DNA of 64,000 nt from Nostocoides sp. (GCA_016702415.1 JADJEA010000024.1:186001-250000), one strand, 5' to 3'; counted from the stretch's first letter, positions 1-8,721 are shown. A program made the numbers and translations. The notes: a model not told the origin generated them from the letters alone.

Positions 1-1347
1 GATGAGGAAGGTCATGTGGAAGCCGACGAAGAGCAGCCAGAAGTGGACCTTGCCGAGGCGCTCGTCGAGCATCTTGCCGGTCAGCTTCGGCCACCAGAAG
101 TAGTAGCCGGCGAACATCGCGAAGACCACGGTCCCGAACACGACGTAGTGGAAGTGGGCCACCACGAAGTAGCTGTCGGACAGGCTGAAGTCGAGAGCCG
201 GGCTGGCGAGGATGACGCCGGTCAGCCCACCGAAGAGGAAGGTCACGAGGAAGCCGAGCGCCCAGATCAGGGGTGTGCTGAACACCAGATGCCCACCCCA
301 GAGGGTGCCAATCCAGTTGAAGAACTTCACCCCGGTCGGCACCGCGATGAGCATCGTCATGATCGCGAAGAAGGGCAGGAGGATCTGGCCGGTGACGTAC
401 ATGTGATGGGCCCACACGCTCACGGACAGGGCGGCGATCGCGATCGTGGCGAACACGATGCTCTTGTAACCGAAGATCGGCTTGCGCGAGAAGACCGGGA
501 GCACCTCGGAGATGATCCCGAAGAACGGCAGCGCGATGACGTAGACCTCGGGGTGCCCGAAGAACCAGAAGATGTGCTGCCACAGGATCGGTCCGCCATT
601 CTCCGGGGCGAAGACGTCCGCACCGAAGCGCCGGTCGGCCCCGAGCGCGAAGAGCGCGGCGGCCAGCGGCGGGAAGATGAGGATGACGAGCAGGGAGGTG
701 ATGAGGATCGTCCACGTGAACACCGGCATCCGGAACATCGTCATGCCGGGTGCGCGCATACAGATGATCGTCGTGATGAAGTTGACCGCGCCGAGGATGC
801 TCCCGAAACCACCGAGCGCCAACCCGAAGACCCACAGGTCACCGCCGATGCTCGGACTGAAGACGCTATTGGACAACGGGGCGTAGGCGAACCAGCCGAA
901 GGCCGCGGCACCCGCGGGAGTCAGGAACCCGAAGGCGGCGATCAAGCCACCGAAGAAGTAGGTCCAGTAGGCGAACATGTTCAGTCGTGGGAAAGAGACG
1001 TCCGGCGAGCCGATCTGCAGCGGCACCAAGGCGTTGGCGAAGCCGGCGAACAGCGGGGTCGCGAACAACAGCAACATGATCGTGCCGTGCATCGTGAACA
1101 GCTGGTTGTACTGATCCTCGTCGTCGACGAACTGGATCCCGGGCTGGAAGAGCTCCAGGCGGATCAGCAGGGCCATCAGGCCGCCGATGATGAACCAGAC
1201 GAACGAAGTAAAGAAGTACAGATTGCCGATGACCTTGTGGTCGGTCGTGGTCAGCCACTTCACGACCGTCGTGCCGGGAGCCAACCGCTTGTGCTGGACC
1301 CGGTCCGTCGTCCGAAGGAGGGTGGAGTCCGAGGTGATGCTGCTCAT
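1..1347 (-). CDS. ctaD: Cytochrome c oxidase subunit I (partial, cut by left edge)
   Basis: Catalytic subunit of the aa3-type terminal oxidase, which reduces O2 and pumps protons in the cytoplasmic membrane. The 449 codons present start at an ATG preceded by GGAGGGG and run off the window before the stop. All the metal-ligand segments of the family are visible: FTMHGTIM (heme a His), FGHPEVYV (CuB His and the cross-linked Tyr), AHHMYVTG (CuB His pair) and AHFHYVVFG (heme a3/a His). Many membrane helices are present. It lies 2 nt downstream of ctaC on the same strand, so the two are surely one operon. No long open frame is missing; the gene is simply truncated at the window edge. Confidence 0.97.
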   Translation of the reverse strand, partial: MSSITSDSTLLRTTDRVQHKRLAPGTTVVKWLTTTDHKVIGNLYFFTSFVWFIIGGLMALLIRLELFQPGIQFVDDEDQYNQLFTMHGTIMLLLFATPLFAGFANALVPLQIGSPDVSFPRLNMFAYWTYFFGGLIAAFGFLTPAGAAAFGWFAYAPLSNSVFSPSIGGDLWVFGLALGGFGSILGAVNFITTIICMRAPGMTMFRMPVFTWTILITSLLVILIFPPLAAALFALGADRRFGADVFAPENGGPILWQHIFWFFGHPEVYVIALPFFGIISEVLPVFSRKPIFGYKSIVFATIAIAALSVSVWAHHMYVTGQILLPFFAIMTMLIAVPTGVKFFNWIGTLWGGHLVFSTPLIWALGFLVTFLFGGLTGVILASPALDFSLSDSYFVVAHFHYVVFGTVVFAMFAGYYFWWPKLTGKMLDERLGKVHFWLLFVGFHMTFLI

Positions 1348-1349
1348 GG

Positions 1350-2240
1350 TCAGTTCCCCTCCGTGGTCAATTTGTTCTGGTCCTGGGGAATGATCGGCGT
1401 CCTCAGGACGGTGGTGGGCAGGAGGCCCTCGTTCGCCTGTGCCTTGAGGTCGGCGATGTGCTTGTTGTAGTCGTCCATGCTGACGACCTTGAGGTTGAAC
1501 AACATGCGCGAGTGGTAGGCACCGCAGAGTTCGGCGCACTTGCCGGCGAAGGTGCCCTCACGCGTCGGGACCACCTGGAAGGTGTTGACCCGGCCGGGGA
1601 TCATGTCGAGCTTCTGCAGGAAGGCGGGCACCCAGAACGAGTGGATGACGTCGTTGGCCGTGAGCTGGAACTCCACCCGCTTGCCGACGGGGATGTAGAT
1701 GGTCGGGAGGGTCGCCTCGACTCCTGGCTTGCCGGTCAACTGGGCCTGGGTGCCGGCCTCGTGCGCGTTGCCGGTGATGTAGTTGAAGTCCCAGCTCCAC
1801 TGCTTGCCGATGACGTTGATGACGACGTCCGGCGTCTTCTTGACGCTGGTCAGTTCGCGGGCGTCCCGGTCGGTGTAGTAGAAGAGCACGCCGATCATGA
1901 AGATCGGGACGATGGTGTAGAGGATCTCGATCGGGATGTTGTACTTCAACTGGACGGGCAGCGGCGGGTCGTCCTTCTTGCGCCGGTAGGCGACCATGCA
2001 CCAGATGGTCAAGCCCCACACCAGGACGCCGACGGCGAGGGCCGCGATCCAGGACCCGATCCACAGAGACCGGACTCGATCGGCGCCCTCGGTAGCCCCC
2101 TCGGGGAGATAGCCGTTGGAGAACTTCCCCGCAACCCCGATGCTCGAGCAGCCCGCCAGGGCGAGCACGACCGCCGTGACGGCCAGACCGAGCCCGAGCC
2201 GCCTTCTCCGGCTGCCCTCTTCGGCATATGGCAAACGCAA
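1350..2240 (-). CDS. ctaC: Cytochrome c oxidase subunit II, lipoprotein type
   Basis: Takes electrons from cytochrome c at the CuA centre and passes them to subunit I. The N-terminus is a lipoprotein signal ending in the lipobox LALAGC, as in other actinobacterial CtaC proteins. Two membrane helices follow, then the cupredoxin domain with the CuA motif [14 protein letters not shown] near residues 231-245 (C-x3-C-x3-H-x2-M). I chose a TTG start at 2240 because GAGG lies 6 nt upstream and the signal peptide begins right after it; there is no ATG or GTG in a suitable place. The result is 296 aa. It is the first gene of the ctaC-ctaD operon and is divergent from the desulfurase-like gene. Confidence 0.93.
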   Translation of the reverse strand: MRLPYAEEGSRRRRLGLGLAVTAVVLALAGCSSIGVAGKFSNGYLPEGATEGADRVRSLWIGSWIAALAVGVLVWGLTIWCMVAYRRKKDDPPLPVQLKYNIPIEILYTIVPIFMIGVLFYYTDRDARELTSVKKTPDVVINVIGKQWSWDFNYITGNAHEAGTQAQLTGKPGVEATLPTIYIPVGKRVEFQLTANDVIHSFWVPAFLQKLDMIPGRVNTFQVVPTREGTFAGKCAELCGAYHSRMLFNLKVVSMDDYNKHIADLKAQANEGLLPTTVLRTPIIPQDQNKLTTEGN

Positions 2241-2358
2241 CGCGCACCTCGTTCGAGTCGATCCGTCTGAAACTGGTATCCGGCCGGGTGCAGCGCACAT
2301 CGACCTCAGAGAAAAGCTACAGCAGGGCAAACCGGCTGTGCAGTAAGGGTCCCGTAAC

Positions 2359-3822
2359 GTGACATTTCGTGCCGTTGCGCTGCTCACACCCCACCACCCT
2401 CGACGCCGCTCCGGGTCCCTGCACCCGGCCGCGCGGCAGACCCTCCTGGCGGCGATCGACGCCGGGTGGGCCGACCCGCGTCGGCTCCACCACGAGGGTC
2501 GGCGGGCCCGCGGGTTACTCGACCAGGCGCGCGCGGTCCTCGCCGAGGGTCTCGGGGTGCGCCCGGAGGAGGTCAGCTTCCACATGGGCGGCGGGTCGGC
2601 GGCAGTGGCTGCGGCCCTCGACGGGCTGGCCTGGCCGCAGCGGCGCCATGCCCGCCGGATCGTCGCCTCCGCCGTCGAGCATTCCAGCGTCCTGATCCCG
2701 GGCCGGTATGCCGCGGCCCAGGCCGACGACCCCACCCTCCTCGAGGAGGTCCCCGTCGACCGTCAGGGCCGCATCGACCTCGACGCGTGGGCGGTGGCCG
2801 TCGCGCGGCCGGGGACGGCCGTCGCCGCGCTCCAACACGCCAATGGGGAGGTCGGGACGATCCAACCCGTTGAGGAGGCGTATGCCGTGTGCTCCCCCGC
2901 CGGGGTCCCCCTCCTCGTCGACGCGATGGCCAGCGGGGGGCGGGTGGGGGTGCCCGCGGCATACGACGCCCTGGTCCTGGACGCGACCTCGGTCGCGGGG
3001 CCACCCCTGGGGGTCTTGGTTGTGCCCGGCCGGACCAGGTTCGGCCGAGGCGGGCCGCTGCGCGAGGCGGAGTTCGGACGGGCGGACGCGCCGGCGTGGG
3101 TGCCGCTGGCGCTGGCCGCGGCCGAGGCCTGGCGGCAGTGCGCGGCCGTCGCCGACGAGGACGCGCAGGCGGCCAGGGAGTTGACGCGCCGGATTCGGGA
3201 CGCGGTGGCGGCCCTCCCGGACGTCGAGGTCGCCGGCGACCCGGACCACCGATTGCCGCACGTGGTGACGTTCAGTGTCCTCTATGCCGCCGGGGAGGCG
3301 GTCGTGACCGAACTCGACCGGCTCGGGCTCGGGGTGGCCTCGGGGTCGGCGTGCACGGCCTCGACCCTCGAACCGAGCCACGTCCTGGCGGCGATGGGGG
3401 TGCTGACCCACGGGAACGTCCGCGTCACCCTGCCCTGGGAGGCAGTGATGCCCGAGCGGGCGGCCGCGGTCGATGCGTTGGTGGACGCGCTGCCGGGCGT
3501 CGTTGCCGGGCTGCGCCCGGACCAGCCACTCCCGGACCAGCCACTCCCGGACCAGCAGCGCCCGGGCCGGCAACGGACGCACCAGCCCACCGCGCCCGTG
3601 GAGGGCGTGGGGCCGACCCCGGTAGTCGTCGACGCCCGGGGTCGCCGCTGCCCCATCCCGATCATCCGGATCGCGGCGGCGGCGACGGACCTCCCCGAGG
3701 GCACCCGCATCGACTTGCTCGCCACCGATCCGGCGACCGGAGCGGATCTGAGCGCCTGGTGCCGCATGCGCGGGCATACTCCTCGGGCACATCGACCTCG
3801 GGGACGCCGACGTCCCCGATGA
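2359..3822 (+). CDS. Cysteine-desulfurase-like protein fused to a TusA-like domain (C-terminus frameshifted)
   Basis: Residues about 1-390 follow the class V aminotransferase (NifS/IscS) fold. Visible elements are the ANGEVGTIQPV segment, VDA for the PLP-ring Asp, and a C-terminal loop SGSACTAST with the persulfide-type Cys near residue 333. The segment that normally reads AHK with the PLP lysine reads ATS (near residue 209), so the Schiff-base Lys appears to be missing. After a DQPLPDQPLPDQ repeat linker, a TusA domain with the CPIP motif (Cys near 431) begins. The frame leaves homology after WCRMRGH. One base later (3779-3889) another frame continues with LLGHIDLGDADV and FRVRLGSGGG, like a TusA C-terminus, so a 1-nt indel at about 3778 is likely. 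Sulfur transfer is the family role; activity here is uncertain. Confidence 0.8.
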   Translation: MTFRAVALLTPHHPRRRSGSLHPAARQTLLAAIDAGWADPRRLHHEGRRARGLLDQARAVLAEGLGVRPEEVSFHMGGGSAAVAAALDGLAWPQRRHARRIVASAVEHSSVLIPGRYAAAQADDPTLLEEVPVDRQGRIDLDAWAVAVARPGTAVAALQHANGEVGTIQPVEEAYAVCSPAGVPLLVDAMASGGRVGVPAAYDALVLDATSVAGPPLGVLVVPGRTRFGRGGPLREAEFGRADAPAWVPLALAAAEAWRQCAAVADEDAQAARELTRRIRDAVAALPDVEVAGDPDHRLPHVVTFSVLYAAGEAVVTELDRLGLGVASGSACTASTLEPSHVLAAMGVLTHGNVRVTLPWEAVMPERAAAVDALVDALPGVVAGLRPDQPLPDQPLPDQQRPGRQRTHQPTAPVEGVGPTPVVVDARGRRCPIPIIRIAAAATDLPEGTRIDLLATDPATGADLSAWCRMRGHTPRAHRPRGRRRPR

Positions 3823-3946
3823 TGGCGTCACCGACCCGGGAGCGTCGGCGCGCAGGTTCCGGGTGCGCCTCGGGTCCGGCGGCGGCTGACCGCCCCTCCC
3901 CCACGCCACCGCCGCCCGGCACCGACGATCCGACGCGGTTTCGCCG

Positions 3947-5125
3947 TCAGATCGCATAGGGCCAGCTGAGCGCGAGGTAGAGCCCGAATCCGAGCTGGGC
4001 GAGCGCGAGCACCGCAACGAGGAGCAGCCCGGGGCGGGTGGCCAGGAGCCGGCGCGCGGCGACGGCTACGGGCACGACCGCGACCGCCATGACCAGGAGC
4101 AGGCGGGGCTTGCTGTACCAGAAGTTCGACGACCCGACCGTGGTGAGGAAGCCGAGGAGGAGCCACGCGGCATACGGACGCAGGTCCCCCCGCACGAGGG
4201 TGAGGCCGACCAGGCCGACGGCCACGACAAGGATGGCCGCGGTCGGGAGGGCGGCGGTCAGCGGCAGGTCGTGCACCACCAGGAGACGATGGACAAACTC
4301 CCAGGTCGAGGCCCCGCCGTCGAGATGCGTCCGCCAGCCGGCGTCCTGGACCTCGAACCAGCCCGCAAGGCGGCCGGAACGACGCGCGACATACGCCCAG
4401 AAGGCGACCACCCCCGCCACCCCGGCGACGCCCGCCGCCAGGATCGCCGCGACCTCCCTGGCGGTGCCGCACCGGCGGCGCCAGTGGACCAGCGCATAGG
4501 CGACGACTCCGGCTGCGGTGACCAACCCGGACGGCCGGGTCAGGGACGCCGCGACGAGGGTCAGGCCGACGAATCCCCACCGGCGCCGCTGCGCCGACAG
4601 CAACGCGAGGAGGCTCAGAAGGAGGAAGAGGGGCTCGGCATACCCCAGGGTCAGGACCACCGGCATCGGCACCGTGGCCAGGAGGCCCACCGCCACGAGC
4701 GCGACCGGCCGCGGGAGTCCCTCGCCGCGGGCGACGGCATAGGTCACCGGCCCGAGGGCCAGGCTGGCGACCAGGGCGACGGCGAGGCAGGCGGTCGCGG
4801 CCCGGCACCCCGTCGCGACGTGGAGAAGATGGGCCAGACCGGGGAAGAGCGGGAAGAACGCGAACTCGTGCCCGAGGATGAGGTCGCCAGTGGGCGCGAC
4901 GAGGATGTCCCGGGGATAGCCGAAGGCGGCGATACGGGCATACCACTGCGCGTCCCAGAGGGTCAGCCAGTCCCGGGTCCGGTCCGCCCCACTGACTCGC
5001 GCCCACGCGATCGTGGCGCCGAGGGTCCCGGCGATGGTCAGCGCACGCAGGGCGAACGCCCCGGCATACCACCATCCGTCCCTGTTCTTGGTGGTATGCC
5101 GTGTGCTCCCCCCGGCCCTGGTCAC
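3947..5125 (-). CDS. Polytopic membrane glycosyltransferase, PIG-V/mannosyltransferase-like
   Basis: About 392 aa with many hydrophobic helices. An early loop carries LWDAQWYARIAAFGYP, the W-D-x-x-W-Y-x-x-I-A-x-x-G-Y-P pattern typical of PIG-V-like polyprenol-phosphate-mannose-dependent mannosyltransferases. The protein should sit in the cytoplasmic membrane and transfer a sugar to a surface glycan or protein; the acceptor cannot be told. The start is placed at a GTG that overlaps the stop of aat as GTGA. The open frame continues 48 codons further upstream, but only as a shadow inside aat. It is the third gene of a leftward run: sugar kinase, aat, this gene. Two GGCATAC-family motifs near its start form an inverted repeat (5063-5100) inside the coding region. 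Confidence 0.72.
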   Translation of the reverse strand: MTRAGGSTRHTTKNRDGWWYAGAFALRALTIAGTLGATIAWARVSGADRTRDWLTLWDAQWYARIAAFGYPRDILVAPTGDLILGHEFAFFPLFPGLAHLLHVATGCRAATACLAVALVASLALGPVTYAVARGEGLPRPVALVAVGLLATVPMPVVLTLGYAEPLFLLLSLLALLSAQRRRWGFVGLTLVAASLTRPSGLVTAAGVVAYALVHWRRRCGTAREVAAILAAGVAGVAGVVAFWAYVARRSGRLAGWFEVQDAGWRTHLDGGASTWEFVHRLLVVHDLPLTAALPTAAILVVAVGLVGLTLVRGDLRPYAAWLLLGFLTTVGSSNFWYSKPRLLLVMAVAVVPVAVAARRLLATRPGLLLVAVLALAQLGFGLYLALSWPYAI

Positions 5126-5763
5126 CGCACCGACCCGGCCACCCACTCGGTCCCGGCCGCCCGCGCCCAGTCGGGGGCTGGCCCGGCCAGGGCACCCGGC
5201 AATCGCGCGAGGTAGTCCGCGCGCGAGATCTCCACAACACCGAGGGTCGCCAGATGGCGCGTCTGCCACTGGACGTCAAAGAGGTAGTCCCCGCCCGGCT
5301 CGAGGATGTCCACCAGCCCCATCAGCGCAACCTTGGAGGCGTCGGTGGCGCGGTGGAACATCGACTCACCGGCGAACAACCGCCCCAGGGAGAGCCCGTA
5401 GAGCCCGCCGGCCAGGGTTCCTGAGGAGTCCCACACCTCGATGCTGTGGACCCACCCGAGCGCATGCAGCCGCCGGTATGCCGCGGCGATCTCCTGCGTG
5501 ATCCAGTCGCCGTCGCGGTCCGACCCCGCGCAGCCGTCGAGGACACCGTCGAAGTCGCGGTCGACGGTGAGGCGGAAGCGATGCGCCGACTTGCGCAGCG
5601 AGCGACTCACGCGCAGGCCCCCCGGGGGGAGGACGCCCCGGCGAACGGGCGACCACCACGCCATGCCGCGGACACCGTCGAGACCCATCGGGAAGATCCC
5701 GCTGCGATAGGCGGCGAGGATCGTCCCGGGCTCAAGATCCGCCCCGATGGCCGGGACGGTCAG
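5122..5763 (-). CDS. aat: Leucyl/phenylalanyl-tRNA-protein transferase
   Basis: Transfers Leu or Phe from tRNA to proteins with N-terminal Arg/Lys, marking them for ClpS/ClpAP-type degradation in the N-degron pathway. Family motifs in order: GADLEPGT, AYRSGIFPMG, WWSPVRRGV, the WITQEI segment, HSIEVW, GGLYGLSLG and GESMFHR, then FDVQ and the C-terminal DYL. The start is a problem. No ATG, GTG or TTG lies just upstream in frame, but a CTG at 5763 overlaps the kinase stop as CTGA, mirroring the GTGA junction at its own 3' end. I infer CTG initiation by coupling (213 aa). The alternative is the distant ATG at 5922, overlapping the kinase by more than 160 nt. The usual W-x-FP element at the N-terminus is not seen. 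Confidence 0.82.
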   Translation of the reverse strand: MTVPAIGADLEPGTILAAYRSGIFPMGLDGVRGMAWWSPVRRGVLPPGGLRVSRSLRKSAHRFRLTVDRDFDGVLDGCAGSDRDGDWITQEIAAAYRRLHALGWVHSIEVWDSSGTLAGGLYGLSLGRLFAGESMFHRATDASKVALMGLVDILEPGGDYLFDVQWQTRHLATLGVVEISRADYLARLPGALAGPAPDWARAAGTEWVAGSVR

Positions 5764-6746
5764 GGGCGGGGGCAGCGGAGGTGGGGGCCGATGTCGTGGG
5801 CGGAGTCCGCGCCATACGCCTCGGTGAGGCGGTCGAGGAAGGCGGCCTTGCTCAACTCGTATTCCTGCGTGCCCACCGTCTCGATGACGTGGGCCGCCAG
5901 CACCGAGCCCATCTCGGCGCATCGGCGATGATCGAGCCCGGCAGCCAGTCCGGCGAGGAAGCCCGCCCGGAAGGCGTCACCAACACCCGTGGGGTCGGCC
6001 AGCCGGGCCACCCGGGCGACTCCGACGTGGATGGGGTCGACACCGGGGGATTCGATGGTGACGCCGTCTTTGCCGTGGGTGGTCACGCGGTGGGTGACCC
6101 GGGCGGCGATGTCGTCGGTGCTCCACCCGGTCTTCTGCTCGGTGAGCCGGGCCTCGTATTCGTTGGTGATCAGATAGGTCGCCCCGTCGATGAGCTCCTT
6201 GATCTCGGGCCCGTCGCTGAAGGCGAGTTGCTGCGAGGGGTCGGCGATGAACGGGATCTTTCGGGTCCGGCATTCGCGCGTATGCCGCAGCATCGCCTGC
6301 GGGTCGTTGGCCCCGATGAGGACGAAATCGGCGCCGCCGACGCGGCGGGCGATCGGGCCCAGCTCGATCCGACGCGCCTCGCTCATGGCCCCGGCATAGA
6401 AGGTGGCGATCTGGGCCATGTCGGTGTCGGTCGTGCACACGAACCGCGCCGTGTGCTTGGTGCCCGAGACGAGGACCGACTCGCAGTCGACGCCATGCCG
6501 CTCGAGCCAGCTGCGATAGGAGACGAAGTCCTCCCCCACCGCCCCGACGAGCACCGGCCGCATCCCGAGATTGGCCATCCCGAACGCGATATTGGCCGCG
6601 ATCCCGCCGCGCCGGATCTCCAGGTCGTGCGCGAGGAACGAGAGCGAGATCTTGTCGAGTTGTTCGACGACGAGCGAATCGGCGAACCGACCCTGGAAGG
6701 TCATGAGGTGGTCGGTCGCTATGGAACCCGTCACGAGGATCTGCAC
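5760..6746 (-). CDS. PfkB-family carbohydrate kinase
   Basis: A ribokinase-fold sugar or nucleoside kinase of 328 aa. It begins ILVTGSIATDHLMTF, has the GGIAANIAFGMANLG glycine-rich element, and ends with the PfkB signature DPTGVGDAFRAGFLAGLA near residues 270-290, whose GAGD-like GVGD contains the catalytic Asp. The adenosine-kinase-like subgroup is plausible, but the substrate cannot be told from sequence. The GTG start at 6746 lies 8 nt after TAGGCT (6755-6760), so the mRNA is probably leaderless. It is the first gene of the leftward run kinase-aat-glycosyltransferase, joined by 4-nt overlaps. Confidence 0.88.
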   Translation of the reverse strand: MQILVTGSIATDHLMTFQGRFADSLVVEQLDKISLSFLAHDLEIRRGGIAANIAFGMANLGMRPVLVGAVGEDFVSYRSWLERHGVDCESVLVSGTKHTARFVCTTDTDMAQIATFYAGAMSEARRIELGPIARRVGGADFVLIGANDPQAMLRHTRECRTRKIPFIADPSQQLAFSDGPEIKELIDGATYLITNEYEARLTEQKTGWSTDDIAARVTHRVTTHGKDGVTIESPGVDPIHVGVARVARLADPTGVGDAFRAGFLAGLAAGLDHRRCAEMGSVLAAHVIETVGTQEYELSKAAFLDRLTEAYGADSAHDIGPHLRCPRP

Positions 6747-6754
6747 GAGTGGTG

Positions 6755-6760
6755 AGCCTA
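6755..6760 (-). promoter_or_regulatory. -10 box (TAGGCT), leaderless promoter of the sugar kinase
   Basis: TAGGCT ends 8 nt before the GTG start at 6746. This is the distance expected when transcription begins at the start codon. Confidence 0.6.
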
Positions 6761-6795
6761 GCCGGGACGGCGGGCTGGGTCGCCCGATGGCCGGT

Positions 6796-6843
6796 GGTCC
6801 GGGCGGTGATCCGGGCGGCGGACCGGGCGGTGATCCGGGCGGT
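6796..6843. repeat. Tandem 12-bp repeat, four units
   Basis: Four near-identical 12-nt units of the form GATCCGGGCGGT lie head to tail between the sugar kinase promoter and the ErpA terminator. They are in a non-coding stretch. No protein-coding or regulatory role is evident; replication slippage is the simplest origin. Confidence 0.75.
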
Positions 6844-6891
6844 GCGCGGCGGCGATCGTGGTCGCGGGACTGGCGACCACCGGGGCCCCCA

Positions 6892-6938
6892 CGCGAGCCG
6901 GCCCGGACTCCCTTGACGGGTGTCCGGGCCGGCTCGCG
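6892..6938 (-). terminator. Strong hairpin terminator after the ErpA-like gene
   Basis: A perfect 17-bp G+C-rich inverted repeat (arms 6892-6908 and 6922-6938) with a 13-nt loop lies 14 nt past the stop codon of the Fe-S carrier gene. There is no T tract, as is usual in high-G+C actinobacteria. Confidence 0.82.
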
Positions 6939-6951
6939 CGGGGTGTGGACG

Positions 6952-7302
6952 TCAGCTGAAGCTGTCCCCGCAAGCACAGGAGTTGCCGGCGTTGGGGTTG
7001 TCGATCGTGAACCCCTGCTTCTCGATCGTGTCGGCGAAGTCGATCGTGGCGCCGTCGAGATAGGGCGCGCTCATGCGGTCGACGACGACCTCGACGCCGT
7101 CGTAGTCGCGGACGAGGTCACCGTCGAGGGTGCGCTCGTCGAAATAGAGCTGGTAGATCAAGCCGGAGCATCCGCCCGGCTGGACCCCGATGCGCAGGCG
7201 CAGGTCGTCTCGACCCTCCTGCTCCAGCAGGGACTTGACCTTGGCAGCGGCGACATCGGTGAGGAGGACACCGTGGGTGGTGGTCTGGTCCTGGACGGTC
7301 AT
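6952..7302 (-). CDS. erpA: Iron-sulfur cluster insertion/carrier protein, ErpA/IscA (HesB) family
   Basis: A 116-aa A-type Fe-S carrier that receives clusters and inserts them into apoproteins. It has the three conserved cysteines, one in GGCSGLIY and two in the C-terminal CACGDSF. Two ATGs lie six bases apart; AAGGA is 7 nt before the second (7302) but only 1 nt before the first, so I chose 7302. The neighbourhood is suggestive: a desulfurase-like protein lies to the left, and nadA, whose product needs a 4Fe-4S cluster, lies to the right. The gene stands alone and ends at the hairpin at 6892-6938. Confidence 0.93.
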   Translation of the reverse strand: MTVQDQTTTHGVLLTDVAAAKVKSLLEQEGRDDLRLRIGVQPGGCSGLIYQLYFDERTLDGDLVRDYDGVEVVVDRMSAPYLDGATIDFADTIEKQGFTIDNPNAGNSCACGDSFS

Positions 7303-7357
7303 GGGCATGTCCTTCACGGTACGAGGGGTAGTGGCGCGTCCGAGCGCCACAACGTCG

Positions 7358-8620
7358 TCAGGGAGCGGGTTTGTTCCCCCGGTCATCTCCACGATACGCC
7401 GGATCGCTCGCGTCGGCGCTCGATGGCGTGGCCGGCGTTTCGTCGCCGGCGTGCGCCCGCGGCGGCGGTGCCCAGGTCGCGGCCACGCGGGCGGCCCGGT
7501 CGGTGAGCGTGCCGACCGGGTCGGCGAAGGCCGCCTCCTCGTCATCGGGGCGAGAGACCACGGCATACGTCCCGGACAGGCCGGCGGCCATCGCCTCCCG
7601 GCGCCCCACGGCGACGCGGCCGGCGATGACCAGGGCCGGGGTGGCGGCGGCCAGGCCGGCCCGGGCGACACCGGAGACGACCTTGCCGCGCAGGCTCTGC
7701 CAGTCGAAGCTCCCCTCCCCCGTCACCAGGAGGTCGGCCGCCGCGACGAGATCGGCGAAGTCGAGCGCGTCCAGGACGAGATCGACGCCACTCTCCCGGC
7801 GTCCGCCGAGGACCAGGAGGCCGTAGCCGAGCCCGCCGGCCGCCCCGGCGCCGGGCTCCTTGTCCAGACGCACCGGCCGGCCCGAGAGGAGATCGGTGCG
7901 GCGCGGCAGGTGACTCCACACGCGGTCGGCGAAGCGGCCGAGGGCGTTCTCGAGGTCCTGGGCCAGCTCCGGCGAGGCCCCCTTCTGCGGGCCGAAGACC
8001 GCGCTCGCCCCGTGCATCCCCAGCAGGGGATTGTCGACATCCGTCGCAGCGACGAGGTCGATCTCGGACCAGTCGGTGGCGACGCCGTCCAGTACGTCGA
8101 GGGCGTCGGGACCCAGGTCGGCCAGCGCCAGGCCGCCGCGACCGAGGTCGTCCCGGGACCCGACTCCCAGGGCCGCCAACATCCCGGCTCCGCCGTCGTT
8201 GGTCCCGCTGCCGCCGAGCCCGACGACGATGCGGCGGGCCCCCGCGGCCTGGGCCGCCAGGAGAAGTTGCCCCACGCCATACGACGTCGTCACCCCCGGG
8301 TCGCGCTCGCTCGCCGCCAGGAGATGCAGGCCCGCCGCCTGCGCCGATTCGACGTATGCCGTCCGCTCCCCCCCGTTATCGACGACGAGCACGCTCGCGG
8401 GCACCTCCCGCCCGAGGGGGTCGCTGACGGTCACGGCGAGCATCTCGCCGGTCAGTCCGTGGGCCAGGACGTCGAGGAAGCCGGGTCCGCCGTCCGAGAG
8501 GGGGACCTGCGTCAGGACGCAGTGCGGCGCGGCCCGGGACCAGCCGGCGGCGATCGCCTCGGCGGCCTGGGTCGCCGTCAGCGTTCCGGTGAAGCAATCG
8601 GGGGCGATGACGACATGCAC
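7358..8620 (-). CDS. Glycerate kinase (GlxK/GarK type)
   Basis: Phosphorylates D-glycerate with ATP. The 420-aa protein starts HVVIAPDCFTGTL, close to the APDSFKGSL signature of this family, and has LSDGGPGFLDVL, GLGGSGTNDGGAGMLAALG and the C-terminal TGEGSFDWQSLRGK segment of the fold. The Lys usual in the first motif is replaced by Thr (CFTGTL). The open frame extends far upstream through the nadA antisense strand; the GTG at 8620 is chosen because homology starts there and TAGCCT (8628-8633) is 7 nt upstream. The C-terminal roughly 35 residues are low-complexity. Confidence 0.9.
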   Translation of the reverse strand: MHVVIAPDCFTGTLTATQAAEAIAAGWSRAAPHCVLTQVPLSDGGPGFLDVLAHGLTGEMLAVTVSDPLGREVPASVLVVDNGGERTAYVESAQAAGLHLLAASERDPGVTTSYGVGQLLLAAQAAGARRIVVGLGGSGTNDGGAGMLAALGVGSRDDLGRGGLALADLGPDALDVLDGVATDWSEIDLVAATDVDNPLLGMHGASAVFGPQKGASPELAQDLENALGRFADRVWSHLPRRTDLLSGRPVRLDKEPGAGAAGGLGYGLLVLGGRRESGVDLVLDALDFADLVAAADLLVTGEGSFDWQSLRGKVVSGVARAGLAAATPALVIAGRVAVGRREAMAAGLSGTYAVVSRPDDEEAAFADPVGTLTDRAARVAATWAPPPRAHAGDETPATPSSADASDPAYRGDDRGNKPAP

Positions 8621-8627
8621 GGCGTTC

Positions 8628-8633
8628 AGGCTA
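8628..8633 (-). promoter_or_regulatory. -10 box (TAGCCT), leaderless promoter of glycerate kinase
   Basis: TAGCCT lies 7 nt before the GTG at 8620. It forms a divergent promoter pair with nadA, separated by the 32-bp tandem repeat. Confidence 0.6.
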
Positions 8634-8641
8634 GGACCCCA

Positions 8642-8705
8642 GGGCGCGGATGTCGCCCCCACCGGGGGCGGGAGGGCGCGGATGTCGCCCCCACCGGGGG
8701 CGGGA
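8642..8705. repeat. 32-bp direct repeat, two exact copies, between divergent promoters
   Basis: Two identical adjacent 32-nt copies (8642-8673 and 8674-8705), each containing the palindromic CGCCCCCACCGGGGGCG, followed by the first bases of a third copy. They fill the space between the glycerate kinase and nadA -10 boxes. They could be a regulator site or a slippage product. Confidence 0.8.
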
Positions 8706-8715
8706 GGGCGCGGCA

Positions 8716-8721
8716 TACGAT
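8716..8721 (+). promoter_or_regulatory. -10 box (TACGAT), leaderless promoter of nadA
   Basis: TACGAT is 7 nt before the ATG of nadA and overlaps a GGCATAC motif at 8712-8718. Confidence 0.58.

Noticed and set aside
16..1470. A 484-codon plus-strand frame at the left edge
   Set aside because: It is the antisense of ctaD, which is clear on the minus strand; the protein is a low-complexity Glu/Arg/His string.
5063..5100. Inverted repeat GGCATACCACC/GGTGGTATGCC as a terminator
   Set aside because: It lies inside the glycosyltransferase coding region near its start, so termination there makes no sense; kept only as a motif pair.
6796..6843. Short tandem repeat as a protein-coding repeat of the sugar kinase
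   Set aside because: The upstream in-frame extension would encode DHRP-type repeats, but kinase homology and the -10 box place the start at 6746.
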